From an uncultured Prevotellaceae bacterium (lineage in GTDB: Bacteria > Bacteroidota > Bacteroidia > Bacteroidales > Bacteroidaceae), in the NCBI GenBank assembly GCA_946411565.1, contig CAMKEM010000031.1, positions 1-33,475 on the forward strand: a stretch of 33,475 nt of DNA. The letters are read 5' to 3'. The notes beneath the pieces were generated by a model. It saw only the letters and a list, made by a program, of their open reading frames with translations, did no database searches and was not told the DNA's origin. Shown piece after piece: positions 16,901 through 23,839 of this stretch (position 1 is the stretch's first letter; the number at the start of each line of letters is the position of its first letter). A program made the translations under genes and the position numbers.

Positions 16901-18112
16901 GAGCCTGTGCGTGATGCCTTTGGCAGAGTGACAGACATTCGTCTCGTTCCAGTCAAGGATTTAGGTCGTCCGCGCATTGATGTGGTGGTGCAGACTTCAG
17001 GACAGTTTCGTGACCTTGCTGCATCGCGTCTGTATCTCATAAACCGTGCCGTGCAAATGGCAGCAGAGGCAGATGACGGAAAGGTGATAAACCTTGTCAA
17101 GGAAGGTGTGAAGGAATCGGAACGCACACTAACCGAGTCGGGTGTATCACCAAAGGATGCACGCGAGATGTCCACCTTCCGCATCTTCGGCGGACTCAAC
17201 GGAGGCTATGGCACAGGCATCCAGCCAATGGTGCAGCAAGGCGATAGTTGGAAGACTGAGAACGAGATTGCTGATACCTATATCAACAATATGTCGGCAT
17301 TCTATGGGTCAGAGGCCTACTGGGAGAAGGCATCGAAAGTGGCTTTCAAGGCAGCACTTACCCGCACTGATGCCGTGGTTCAGCCCCGCCAGTCCAATTC
17401 GTGGGGTGCCCTGTCACTCGATCATGTGTATGAGTTTATGGGAGGAATGAATCTTGCCGTGCGCAATGTAACGGGCAAGGATCCTGATGCCTACTTTGCC
17501 GACTATCGCAACCGCAACAACAACCGTATGCAGGAACTGAGGGAGGCTATCGGCGTTGAAAGTCGTTCCACTATCTTCAACCCAACGTATATAAAAGAGA
17601 AGATGAAGGGCGGTGCTAATGAGGCAGCCGATTTTGCCGAGGTGGTTCAGAATACATACGGCTGGAACGTGATGAAGCCTAACGTCATAGACAACCAGAT
17701 GTGGGAACAGATATACGACACCTATGTCAAGGACAAAATGAATCTCGGTGTGAATAAGTTCATGCGTGACAAGAATCCTGCGGCTATGCAGCAAATGGCT
17801 CATACTATGGTGCAGACTATTCAGAAAGGGTTATGGAAAACCTCTCCCGACAGACTCCGTGAACTTCAGAAACTGGAGAATGAACTCCATGCCGAGGCTG
17901 AGGCAAGGAAGATGGAAAGGGAGAATGTTGAAAGTGAAAAGGATAAAGCGACTGGTACAGTTATGAAGAAAGAGACTCTTTCTGATATGCCAGACACCAC
18001 TCGCACCATTGTCACTACATCAGCCGTGCTCGCTATTGTCATCTTGGCTGGCGTATTGCTTGTATTCATCATCCGTAAGCGAAGAAAAGAAGAAGAGGAA
18101 TGGAAACCATAA
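13922..18112 (+). CDS. hmuS: HmuS, CobN-like haem-processing protein
   Basis: The 1396-residue protein belongs to the CobN/magnesium-chelatase large-subunit family. One N-terminal membrane anchor (YVGYAVLALIAITAIIVIW, about 14-32) and one C-terminal anchor (VLAIVILAGVLLVFIIRKRR, about 1368-1387) hold the large domain in the periplasm at the inner membrane. CobN-type landmarks include FGTHGGLEYTPRKQVALSS near residue 500 and a conserved C-terminal half (FTFWSSEFIETGGTTIAQVF, FGRVTDIRLVPVKDLGRPRI). Work on Bacteroides homologues has reported removal of iron from haem; I infer the same here. Residues about 750-805 are a low-complexity Lys/Glu/Ser then Asn/His/Pro insert made of short DNA repeats, next to a Met/Ala/Gly-rich stretch. 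The stop overlaps the next gene by 13 bases. Confidence 0.88.
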   Translation: MKISEKAKRIWKYVGYAVLALIAITAIIVIWNKWFSRTRVAFINYQATTLGEISKANNNPFVVIEELPLENLDDIDDYDMVFMNAMGIRLTEEQRDKIQMAGWTGTNILTTMSVNPDNYIVSVDSVTADTLNAYLRGASRKNYRSMLNYVRQHVDGKIIFKGEIEKVVPAPEGLFSHPDVEHPDDEDIYFDTLEDYEAYLQKHGLMKADAPKVIVTGMMGNPDDVITALEKSGNTVYHISQSLSIFIDTLTTKHPDMHFNAVVNLAHGRLGDKAVEWLGKQNIPLFSTLSINRLTSEWEEDKQGMSGGFLSQSIVTPEIDGSIRPYVLFAQRINDEGIHEQYTIPERLDKFVATVNNYISLQKKQNKDKRVAIVYFKGPGEQSLTASGLAVVPSLYNLLTRMRQEGYNVSGLPENSDKLAELLQRKGSPITDYSLLEEHPDTVVKVQLGNIALLPQPLAGHGDNTFQIVHGTDKDPVKEFQNAYYWIQNSFKADAMIHFGTHGGLEYTPRKQVALSSNDWPEKLVGTIPHFYIYTIGNVGEALIAKRRTYAGIQSHLTAPFLESNLRGTYKALSNAIELYNKAPNNAASLAVKKLAVAMGIHRDLGLDSTLTKPWNETDIAKVEEFGEEIANEKIVGQLYTLGIPYEKARIESSVFAMTTDPIAYGLLRLDKQLKRTKADTEKHKALFSSQYINPAKALVARLINNNAPVTDAFICQTAGITQAQLAKAREIEASKHNSGDMMSMMMGAMSESKKEKVESGLAKLDEPKRIKEKVESKKWKVEGHNTNHSTLNTKHPLPNTHHPKMDPHKALQMAKMAGASPEALKKMAAAMGLGGKGSGKDKVSNMMAQMAAMRKTYTREDTYLAEAITEVEQALKNVAHYKQMLLDAPQAELSSMINALNGGYTKPSSGGDVVANPRTLPTGRNLYGVNAETTPTESAWDKGKALAENTIRMYKEHHHDSLPRKVSFTFWSSEFIETGGTTIAQVFWLLGVEPVRDAFGRVTDIRLVPVKDLGRPRIDVVVQTSGQFRDLAASRLYLINRAVQMAAEADDGKVINLVKEGVKESERTLTESGVSPKDAREMSTFRIFGGLNGGYGTGIQPMVQQGDSWKTENEIADTYINNMSAFYGSEAYWEKASKVAFKAALTRTDAVVQPRQSNSWGALSLDHVYEFMGGMNLAVRNVTGKDPDAYFADYRNRNNNRMQELREAIGVESRSTIFNPTYIKEKMKGGANEAADFAEVVQNTYGWNVMKPNVIDNQMWEQIYDTYVKDKMNLGVNKFMRDKNPAAMQQMAHTMVQTIQKGLWKTSPDRLRELQKLENELHAEAEARKMERENVESEKDKATGTVMKKETLSDMPDTTRTIVTTSAVLAIVILAGVLLVFIIRKRRKEEEEWKP
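16183..16332 (+). repeat. simple-sequence insert within hmuS
   Basis: AAAGGAGAAAGTAGAAAGT occurs at 16183-16201 and 16234-16252, 51 bases (17 codons) apart. It is followed by an A/C-rich stretch (about 16270-16332) of CACTCAACACTCAACACT-type repeats. Together they encode the low-complexity segment EKVES...EKVESKKWKVEG and NHSTLNTKHPLPNTHHP. The composition differs from the rest of the gene and resembles intergenic repeats. Confidence 0.7.
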
Positions 18113-18804
18113 TATTGGTATTGATGCTCGTTGTCATCTTTATGACATGGCTGAAACTGACGTTCCTGAAAGCGTGGCAGATAGCGGCAGTTGCCGTTAT
18201 CTGTGCGCTCTTCATTGGGTTAACATGGAGTTTCGCCATTACGCAGAGCAGAAACGAGATAAGCGAGTGGTTGGGAAATCAGCAACTCATGCTCGACACT
18301 TCGGTTGTGCTCACGCTTGAGGTGATATGGCAAATGGCATACTGCATGCTTTCGGGCAAACTGCTCTACGATGGCAAGGTAAGCCGACGCACCGTGTGGG
18401 TATATCGTATGCTGAGATTCTTCCCTGGCATCCTTATCCTCCCCGTGCTGTTCTATCTTCAGATACAAGTGATATATCTCTTTTCTGGTATAGACTTTTC
18501 CCTTATATCGTGGATACTTGCCGTTTTGGTGTTACTTACCATGATAGGAGGCACTTACGCACTCCGATTGTTGTTGCCACAGAAGGCACTCCGTCTTGAA
18601 CTACTCTTTCTGTCCTCAGCCTTGGTACTAATCCTCGGCATAGTGAGTACAGTCAACGGAAGCACGAATTTTAAGGGGGCAGACCCGATAGAATGGAGAG
18701 CCTTACTTGCATTTATCGCAATCGCCATCCTTTGTGGCGGAATTGGTTATTTAAGAAATAAACAGAAAAATGGAAATAATTTCAGACATACTTTATTGGA
18801 TTAG
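18100..18804 (+). CDS. hmuT: HmuT-like integral membrane protein of the hmu operon
   Basis: The 234-residue protein is very hydrophobic, with six or seven predicted membrane helices (about 3-19, 27-48, 66-82, 107-128, 134-154, 166-185 and 203-221). It begins inside the last 13 bases of hmuS and ends 35 bases into the next gene, so translation is likely coupled. There are no motifs I can tie to a reaction. The call rests on position in the conserved order hmuR-hmuS-hmuT-hmuU-hmuV; the symbol is by synteny only. It probably forms an inner-membrane complex with the ExbB-like HmuU and with HmuV. Confidence 0.65.
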   Translation: METIILVLMLVVIFMTWLKLTFLKAWQIAAVAVICALFIGLTWSFAITQSRNEISEWLGNQQLMLDTSVVLTLEVIWQMAYCMLSGKLLYDGKVSRRTVWVYRMLRFFPGILILPVLFYLQIQVIYLFSGIDFSLISWILAVLVLLTMIGGTYALRLLLPQKALRLELLFLSSALVLILGIVSTVNGSTNFKGADPIEWRALLAFIAIAILCGGIGYLRNKQKNGNNFRHTLLD

Positions 18805-19354
18805 CACAGGACTGCTTGTGCCAGTCATCGTCATTCTTATCATTCTCTTTATCCGTGCACTACTGCTTATCGGTAGTTTCTTCGGACAGTATCTCACAAT
18901 CAGGAAGTCATCGGCTCAGGTGCGTAAGGCTCTCACGGATGTGACAGCCGAAACGCTTGATGAAGTAATTGCAAAACTACCAAAGAAAGACAATGTGATT
19001 GTCATTTCGTATATCAAGAAGATGATATCGTCACGCAACAACAGGGCGGAGGTAAAGCGACTTCTGGCAGAGTTCGAGATTGATGCCGACAAGGATCTCG
19101 GATTGAGCAAGATGCTCGTAAAACTTGGTCCAATACTTGGCTTGATGGGCACACTCATCCCTATGGGACCGGCTCTTGCCGGACTTGCTTCCGGTGATAT
19201 AGAGTCAATGGCACGCAATATGCAAGTTGCGTTCGCTACCACGGTCACAGGACTCGTTGCCGCTGCCATCGGCTACGTTACGCAACAGGTAAAGCAACGT
19301 TGGTATCTTCAGGATATCACTAATCTGGAGTATCTGTCAGAGGTAATAAAATAA
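18770..19354 (+). CDS. hmuU: HmuU, MotA/TolQ/ExbB-family proton channel protein
   Basis: The 194-residue protein shows the ExbB/TolQ layout: an N-terminal membrane helix (LLVPVIVILIILFIRALLLI), a cytoplasmic helical stretch, then two helices containing LGPILGLMGTLIPMGPALAGL and MQVAFATTVTGLVAAAIGYV, the most conserved part of the family. Such proteins form proton-driven stator channels. In this operon it probably powers the HmuS/HmuT/HmuV complex or serves as a dedicated TonB-type energiser, although the 108-residue partner HmuV is DUF2149 rather than a clear ExbD. The start at 18770 lies within hmuT in another frame. Confidence 0.8.
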   Translation: MEIISDILYWISTGLLVPVIVILIILFIRALLLIGSFFGQYLTIRKSSAQVRKALTDVTAETLDEVIAKLPKKDNVIVISYIKKMISSRNNRAEVKRLLAEFEIDADKDLGLSKMLVKLGPILGLMGTLIPMGPALAGLASGDIESMARNMQVAFATTVTGLVAAAIGYVTQQVKQRWYLQDITNLEYLSEVIK

Positions 19355-19355
19355 A

Positions 19356-19382
19356 GAAGCCCCCCAGCCCCCCAAGGGGGAG
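19356..19382. repeat. 27-bp C/G-rich repeat, copy 1
   Basis: A 27-base unit (GAAG, C6, AG, C6, AA, G5, AG) lies directly after the hmuU stop. The identical 27 bases occur at 24955-24981 inside the signal-peptide codons of the barrel gene, and the following bases are also related (GATAGTAT near 19389 and near 24990). Confidence 0.85.
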
Positions 19383-19476
19383 CATTTTAGATAGTATTTT
19401 CGCTGTAGTCATGTTAATTGTTAATTATTAATTGTTATTTGTTAATTCAGTATGGCTCTCCCTTCTTCTCTTTTTC

Positions 19477-19612
19477 TAACGCAAAGACACAGAGACGCAG
19501 AGTTTTCTTTTTTTTTACGAACACGGAAGTCGCGAAAGAAACGAAAGTTTCGTCAATTCCGTGTTTTCCGTGTTCAGAAATAATTCTTTGCGCCTTAGCG
19601 CCTTTGCGTTTA
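19477..19612. repeat. nested inverted repeat between hmuU and hmuV
   Basis: The outer arms are CTAACGCAAAGACACAGAGA (from 19477) and the CTTTGCG..CCTTTGCGTTTAG stretch (about 19586-19613). The inner arms are ACGAACACGGAA (from 19517) and TTCCGTGTTC near 19566-19575, with GAAACGAAAGTTTCGT at the centre. Flanks at 19411-19446 and 19640-19664 are TTAATTATTAATTGTT-type AT repeats. The open frame across it is repeat-derived. The block may stall polymerase or protect mRNA ends inside the operon. Confidence 0.65.
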
Positions 19613-19664
19613 GAATTATAAAAGAAGCGCGAAAGGCATGTTAATTATTAATTGTTAATTGTTT

Positions 19665-19991
19665 ATGAGACATTCTCTTTTAAGAAACCATGAGGAAGAC
19701 GACCCGATGTCAACGGTATCAAACCTCTTTGATGTAGCGATGGTGTTTGCCGTCGCACTTATGGTGGCACTTGTCAGTAGATTCAACATGACCGAAATGT
19801 TCTCCCAGGATGACTTCAGTATGGTGAAGAACCCAGGTAAGGAGAATATGGAGATTATCACCAAGGAAGGAAAAAAGATAAACCGATACACCCCTTCAAA
19901 GGATCAGTCTTCCAAAAATCAAAACAAGGGAAAGAAGGTGGGTGTAGCCTATCAGCTTGATAATGGTGAAATCATTTATGTTCCGGAATAA
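19665..19991 (+). CDS. hmuV: HmuV, DUF2149-type membrane protein
   Basis: The 108-residue protein starts MRHSLLRNHEEDDPMSTVSN. I chose the ATG at 19665 over a TTG six bases upstream. One membrane helix (about residues 22-38, FDVAMVFAVALMVALVS) is followed by a periplasmic part rich in Lys and ending GVAYQLDNGEIIYVPE, the usual end of the DUF2149 family in hmu operons. Topology is like ExbD (one helix, short cytosolic N end), so it may be the ExbD-type partner of HmuU. It is separated from hmuU by 310 bases of repeats, unlike the overlapping genes before it. Confidence 0.7.
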   Translation: MRHSLLRNHEEDDPMSTVSNLFDVAMVFAVALMVALVSRFNMTEMFSQDDFSMVKNPGKENMEIITKEGKKINRYTPSKDQSSKNQNKGKKVGVAYQLDNGEIIYVPE

Positions 19992-20020
19992 AAGCCTCGG
20001 CCAATAGTCCCTCGGCAGTA

Positions 20021-20185
20021 GCCCTCAAGCCCCTCACCCGTCCTACGGACACCCTCTCCCCAAGGGGCGAGGGAGAAGTTAGTAATAATCCCTTTAAGGG
20101 ATACCCTCATAAGCGATAAAATGTAACTCGAACCTCGCCCCTTGGGGAGAGGATGCCCGAAGGGCAGGTGAGGGGCTTGAGGGGC
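20021..20185. repeat. convergent inverted repeat, probable two-way terminator
   Basis: Arms 20021-20073 and about 20133-20185 are inverted copies (CCTCAAGCCCCTCACC and CCCTCTCCCCAAGGGGCGAG with their complements). Inside each arm is a small hairpin whose stem differs but still pairs: GTCC-TAC-GGAC on the left, GCCC-TTC-GGGC when the right arm is read on the complement. A short CCCTTTAAGGG palindrome (20090-20100) lies between. It stands between the convergent hmuV and ABC genes and leaves no room for another gene. Confidence 0.7.
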
Positions 20186-20199
20186 TGTAGCTTAGTGAT

Positions 20200-21930
20200 T
20201 CAGATATTCCATTCCAGTGCGTTGTTCTGGAGGTCCTGCATCCTCTTATAGAAACCGCCAGATGCTGTGAGTTGTGAAGGAGAACCGCTCTCTTCTACCT
20301 TGCCATCCTTGAGGATGACGATTTTGTCGGCACCTGCCACAGTACGCATTCGGTGAGCGATGATGATGACGGTCTTATCCTTGACCAATCGCGACAGCGA
20401 CTCTTGGATGTATGTCTCGTTCTCCACATCGAGTGATGCGGTGGCTTCGTCGAGCAGGATGATGGGGGCATCCTTAAGGAAGGCGCGGGCTATGGATATG
20501 CGCTGACGCTCTCCTCCTGAGAGTTCGCTGCCGTTCTCGCCTATGAGGCTGTTCCATCCGTTAGGTAGTTTCTCGGCAAAGACATCGACATGTGCTAAGC
20601 GTGCTGCTGCAATGACTTCCTCGTCGGTGGCTTCCTTACGTCCTATACGGATGTTCTCAAGCACGGTATTGTTGAACAATGTCACATCCTGGAATACGAT
20701 GGAATATAGGTTCATCAGCGTTTCGGGATCTATCTTCGAGATATCCATCCCTCCCACCGTGATGGTGCCTGACGGGATATCCCAGAAACGGGATGCCAGA
20801 CGCGAGACGGTGGTCTTGCCTGAACCTGAAGGTCCTATGAGTGCCGTCACCTCGCCTTGACGGGCTGTGAAGGAAACGCCACTAAGCACGGTCTCTGATG
20901 TGTCGTAGGCGAAATGAACATCCTTAAATTCCACGTCATACCCCTTGTTGGTCAGGGTTTCCGTTCCACGCTGTTCCTCGTGGCATAGTATCTCGTCCAT
21001 TCGCTCACACTGGATGCCCAGCGATACGGCTGCACCAAGATTGATGAGCGAGGCTGACATGGGGTCGTATAGCCGTGATGCCACGAGCAGGAACATGAAG
21101 AATGTCAATACATCCAGACTCCCCTCTGAAAGCAACCATGAACCGACAAGGGCTACCGTGGCAATGCCAAGTTTCAGAATCATCTGTCCGCTGACCACAA
21201 AATAAGCCACTCCGAGTTCAGCTTCAACGGCACGTTTCTCCGCGAGGTCTATCCTCTGCTCAAGGTCGTTCAGATATTTCTCTTCTGCCAAGTTTGCCCT
21301 TATATCCTGAAAAACCTCCAAGCCTTCCTGTATATGCTCAGCCAGACAGACCTTTGCCTGTACGTTGTTGCGGTTGTAGCGATTCTGCACCTTAGCGGAA
21401 AACAGAACAATTGATATTGCTATCGGTATTACCCAGACGGAGGCGAGAGCCATTCTCCAGTCGAAGAGGAAGAGGCAAGAGCCGATGAGCGTGGTGGAGA
21501 GCATTGAGCCGATGAGTTCAGGCACCCAGTGGGATGTTCCCGTTTCGATGGTTGCAGCATCAGCCATAATGGTGCTGGTAAGGTCGGCCAAGTCTTTCTT
21601 GCCAAAGTAGGAGAGAGGCAGACGGCGCAGTTTCTCAGCCAGCGATATTCTGCGACGACCGCTTTCCTTATATACCGTGATAAACTGATTGTTGTATTTC
21701 ACGTACTCCATCATGGCGATTGCCATGAGGCAGATTCCGATTTTCCAGACATATCCCCATACATCGAGCGGTGAATTCCCGATTATGTCCCTTACAAGGA
21801 AGTACATGAGAGTGACGGGGAGCATGAGTGCTATGTCCATTGCCGCGCAGGCTATGCAGGATTTCACCAAATCCCTTGCCCCCTGCTCAGAGGCGGCATA
21901 TTTACGGCGTATGATATTGATGATACTCAT
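20200..21930 (-). CDS. ABC half-transporter (permease fused to ATPase), second of pair
   Basis: The protein has about 576 residues: an N-terminal six-helix exporter domain followed by an ATPase with Walker A GPSGSGKTT, a Q-loop (FQDVTLF), signature LSGGERQR and Walker B IILLDEATAS. I chose the start MSIINIIRRKY at 21930 because its ATG overlaps the stop of the upstream gene (ATGA), rather than a longer version reaching 21969. The coupled pair most likely makes a heterodimeric inner-membrane transporter. Bacteroidales pairs of this kind are often near iron or haem genes, and the fold resembles the YbtP/YbtQ group of exporter-type iron carriers; the substrate cannot be read from the sequence. 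Confidence 0.85.
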   Translation of the reverse strand: MSIINIIRRKYAASEQGARDLVKSCIACAAMDIALMLPVTLMYFLVRDIIGNSPLDVWGYVWKIGICLMAIAMMEYVKYNNQFITVYKESGRRRISLAEKLRRLPLSYFGKKDLADLTSTIMADAATIETGTSHWVPELIGSMLSTTLIGSCLFLFDWRMALASVWVIPIAISIVLFSAKVQNRYNRNNVQAKVCLAEHIQEGLEVFQDIRANLAEEKYLNDLEQRIDLAEKRAVEAELGVAYFVVSGQMILKLGIATVALVGSWLLSEGSLDVLTFFMFLLVASRLYDPMSASLINLGAAVSLGIQCERMDEILCHEEQRGTETLTNKGYDVEFKDVHFAYDTSETVLSGVSFTARQGEVTALIGPSGSGKTTVSRLASRFWDIPSGTITVGGMDISKIDPETLMNLYSIVFQDVTLFNNTVLENIRIGRKEATDEEVIAAARLAHVDVFAEKLPNGWNSLIGENGSELSGGERQRISIARAFLKDAPIILLDEATASLDVENETYIQESLSRLVKDKTVIIIAHRMRTVAGADKIVILKDGKVEESGSPSQLTASGGFYKRMQDLQNNALEWNI

Positions 21931-23687
21931 TTTATATTCCATTTTACAGATTCTACATATTGTTGCCACATGGCGGCGTATTTACCGCCCTTTTCAAGAA
22001 GTTGCTTGTGCGTGCCGCGCTCTGATATGTGTCCGTCCTCCAGCACATAGATGCAGTCGGCACCAGTGACGGACGACAGGCGGTGGGCAATCATGATGAG
22101 TGTCTTGCCCATTGCAGCCATCTCAGAAAATGCCTTCTGAACGCGAGTCTCGTTGTCGGGGTCGGCAAAGGCGGTAGCCTCATCCAGAATGACGATGGGC
22201 GTGTCCTTCAGCATCACTCGGGCTATGGCTATGCGCTGTTGCTCACCGCCTGAGAGGTATGTTCCCTTCGTTCCGATGACCGTGTCACTGCCCTGTGGCA
22301 ACTTGGCGAGGATATCGTCGCACTGTGCCCGGTGCAGGGCTTTCAGCACTTCTTCGCGCGTAGCTTCCGGACGACCGAGACGCACATTTTCGAGGATACT
22401 CGTCTTCAGTAGCCGGCTATCCTGGAAAACGAAGGAAATGCGGTTCATGAGCTCCTGCTTGCTGATATTGCGGATGCAGACATTGCCGAGAGTGATAGTC
22501 CCTTCCGTGACATCGAAGAAACGTGCCATCAGACTGGCAGTTGTGGTCTTTCCGCCTCCAGAAGGACCTACAAGAGCTATTTTCTGTCCAGGACTGACGG
22601 AGAGCGTAACACCGTCAACTGCGAATCTTGATGCATCCGGGTAACGGAAGCGGACGTTGTGGAGAACCAGTTCGTTATTCTCAGGACGCTTGGCATCAGA
22701 TGGGACTGACAAAGGAGCAATCGCAAGAATCCTGTTGGTCTTACTGAGCGCTTCTGCCACAATCATCTCATTCTCGCTGGCAAACATAAGGCGGTTGAGC
22801 GTGACGGCAATAGCAGGCGTGACGATGATGTAGTAGAGAAGGTTAAGAAGGAAGTGACCATCCACTTCGCCATCCTTTGCCACGAAGAGAGTCATACCAA
22901 TGAGAACGGAGAAGCAGGAGTTGACCAGCGTAGTGTAGAGCACCATTGGTAAACGCAGGTCAAGCGTGTATGCAATCACCCATTTCTGGTATTGGTCAAT
23001 GGAGGCCTTGAAACGCTTGAAGGAGAAGACAGACTGTCCGAAAGTCTTCACGACAGGAATGCCACGTACATATTCCACGGCTTCGTTCGACATACAGTCC
23101 AGAGCTTTGTTGTATTCTCCCATCTTTGTCTTTAGAGTTGGTCCTATCATCATACTAACCATCACGATGAGCGATAGTGCCACGGTACCCAGGCACAACA
23201 GCCCCATACGCCAGTCAAAGAGAAACATCAACACAGCCAGTCCCAGCATGGTGGCGTACATACCCGCCTTATCGGGAAGTTGGTGAGCCAGATAAGTCTC
23301 CGTTGACTGGGTGGATTCCTGCACCCATTTGCGAACCTTGCCACTGCCTAAGGTGTCAAGGAAGCCGATTGGAAGGCTCATGATATGGCGCATAAGTGCC
23401 TTTCGCATATTGGCAGCGATGCGGAATGCCGCAAGGTGTGAACACATAAGTCCACAAAAGTACACTATGATAGATGCCACGGCGAATGCCACAGCCATCC
23501 AACCATAATGGGCAATGCGACTGTTGTCACCAGCAATCACATCTCGGAGAATGGCCCAGATATACAGAAATGGGGTTAGAGCCAGTAGCTGGCTAATCCC
23601 AACGATGCCCATGGAGAGGTAGGTCAGCACCTTCCTTTTTCCCGCATAGGCAAGAAGTTGCGGAAGTAGTTTTTCTTTCTTATCCAT
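21927..23687 (-). CDS. ABC half-transporter (permease fused to ATPase), first of pair
   Basis: The protein has about 586 residues from MDKKEKLLPQLLAYAGKRKV. The open frame continues 16 codons upstream (MHYELCTMNYALSI), but those codons are part of the 14-bp repeat array and are unlikely to be a real N terminus. It has six membrane helices, then Walker A GPSGGGKTT, Q-loop FQDSRLL, signature LSGGEQQR and Walker B IVILDEATAFADPDNE. The DEATAFADPDNE wording is typical of YbtP/Q- and IrtA/B-like transporters, which hints at an iron chelate or a similar cargo, though this is only a hint. It overlaps the next gene by 4 bases. Confidence 0.85.
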   Translation of the reverse strand: MDKKEKLLPQLLAYAGKRKVLTYLSMGIVGISQLLALTPFLYIWAILRDVIAGDNSRIAHYGWMAVAFAVASIIVYFCGLMCSHLAAFRIAANMRKALMRHIMSLPIGFLDTLGSGKVRKWVQESTQSTETYLAHQLPDKAGMYATMLGLAVLMFLFDWRMGLLCLGTVALSLIVMVSMMIGPTLKTKMGEYNKALDCMSNEAVEYVRGIPVVKTFGQSVFSFKRFKASIDQYQKWVIAYTLDLRLPMVLYTTLVNSCFSVLIGMTLFVAKDGEVDGHFLLNLLYYIIVTPAIAVTLNRLMFASENEMIVAEALSKTNRILAIAPLSVPSDAKRPENNELVLHNVRFRYPDASRFAVDGVTLSVSPGQKIALVGPSGGGKTTTASLMARFFDVTEGTITLGNVCIRNISKQELMNRISFVFQDSRLLKTSILENVRLGRPEATREEVLKALHRAQCDDILAKLPQGSDTVIGTKGTYLSGGEQQRIAIARVMLKDTPIVILDEATAFADPDNETRVQKAFSEMAAMGKTLIMIAHRLSSVTGADCIYVLEDGHISERGTHKQLLEKGGKYAAMWQQYVESVKWNIK

Positions 23688-23700
23688 AATTTTTATTGAT

Positions 23701-23839
23701 AGTGCATAGTTCATAGTGCATAATTCATAGTGCATAGTTCATAGTGCATAGTTTATAGTGCATAATTCATAGTGCATAGTTCATAGTGCGCCAAACAACT
23801 ATGAATTATGAACTATGCACTATGAACTATAATTAAAAG
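23701..23839. repeat. six tandem 14-bp units plus inverted return
   Basis: AGTGCATAGTTCAT-type units run at 23701-23784 (units 2 and 5 have AATTCAT, unit 4 GTTTAT). Then comes AGTGCGCCAAACAACT, then an inverted stretch back to 23830, ending CTATGAACTATAATTAAAAG (23820-23839), which overlaps the stop codon of the barrel gene. It matches the shorter copy at 11586-11660 in core and end. It separates the barrel and ABC genes on the minus strand. Confidence 0.8.

Noticed and set aside
19418..19621. 67-codon ORF between hmuU and hmuV
   Set aside because: It lies wholly within AT-rich and nested inverted repeats; the peptide (NAKTQRRR, LCALAPLRLEL) is a translation of the GCAAAG-type repeat.
21931..21969. 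Longer start for the second ABC protein
   Set aside because: The ATGA overlap with the upstream stop at 21927-21930 is the usual coupling and gives the expected N end.
23688..23735. N-terminal extension of the first ABC protein (MHYELCTMNYALSI)
   Set aside because: These codons are the 14-bp repeat array read through; MDKKEK at 23687 gives a normal start for the family.
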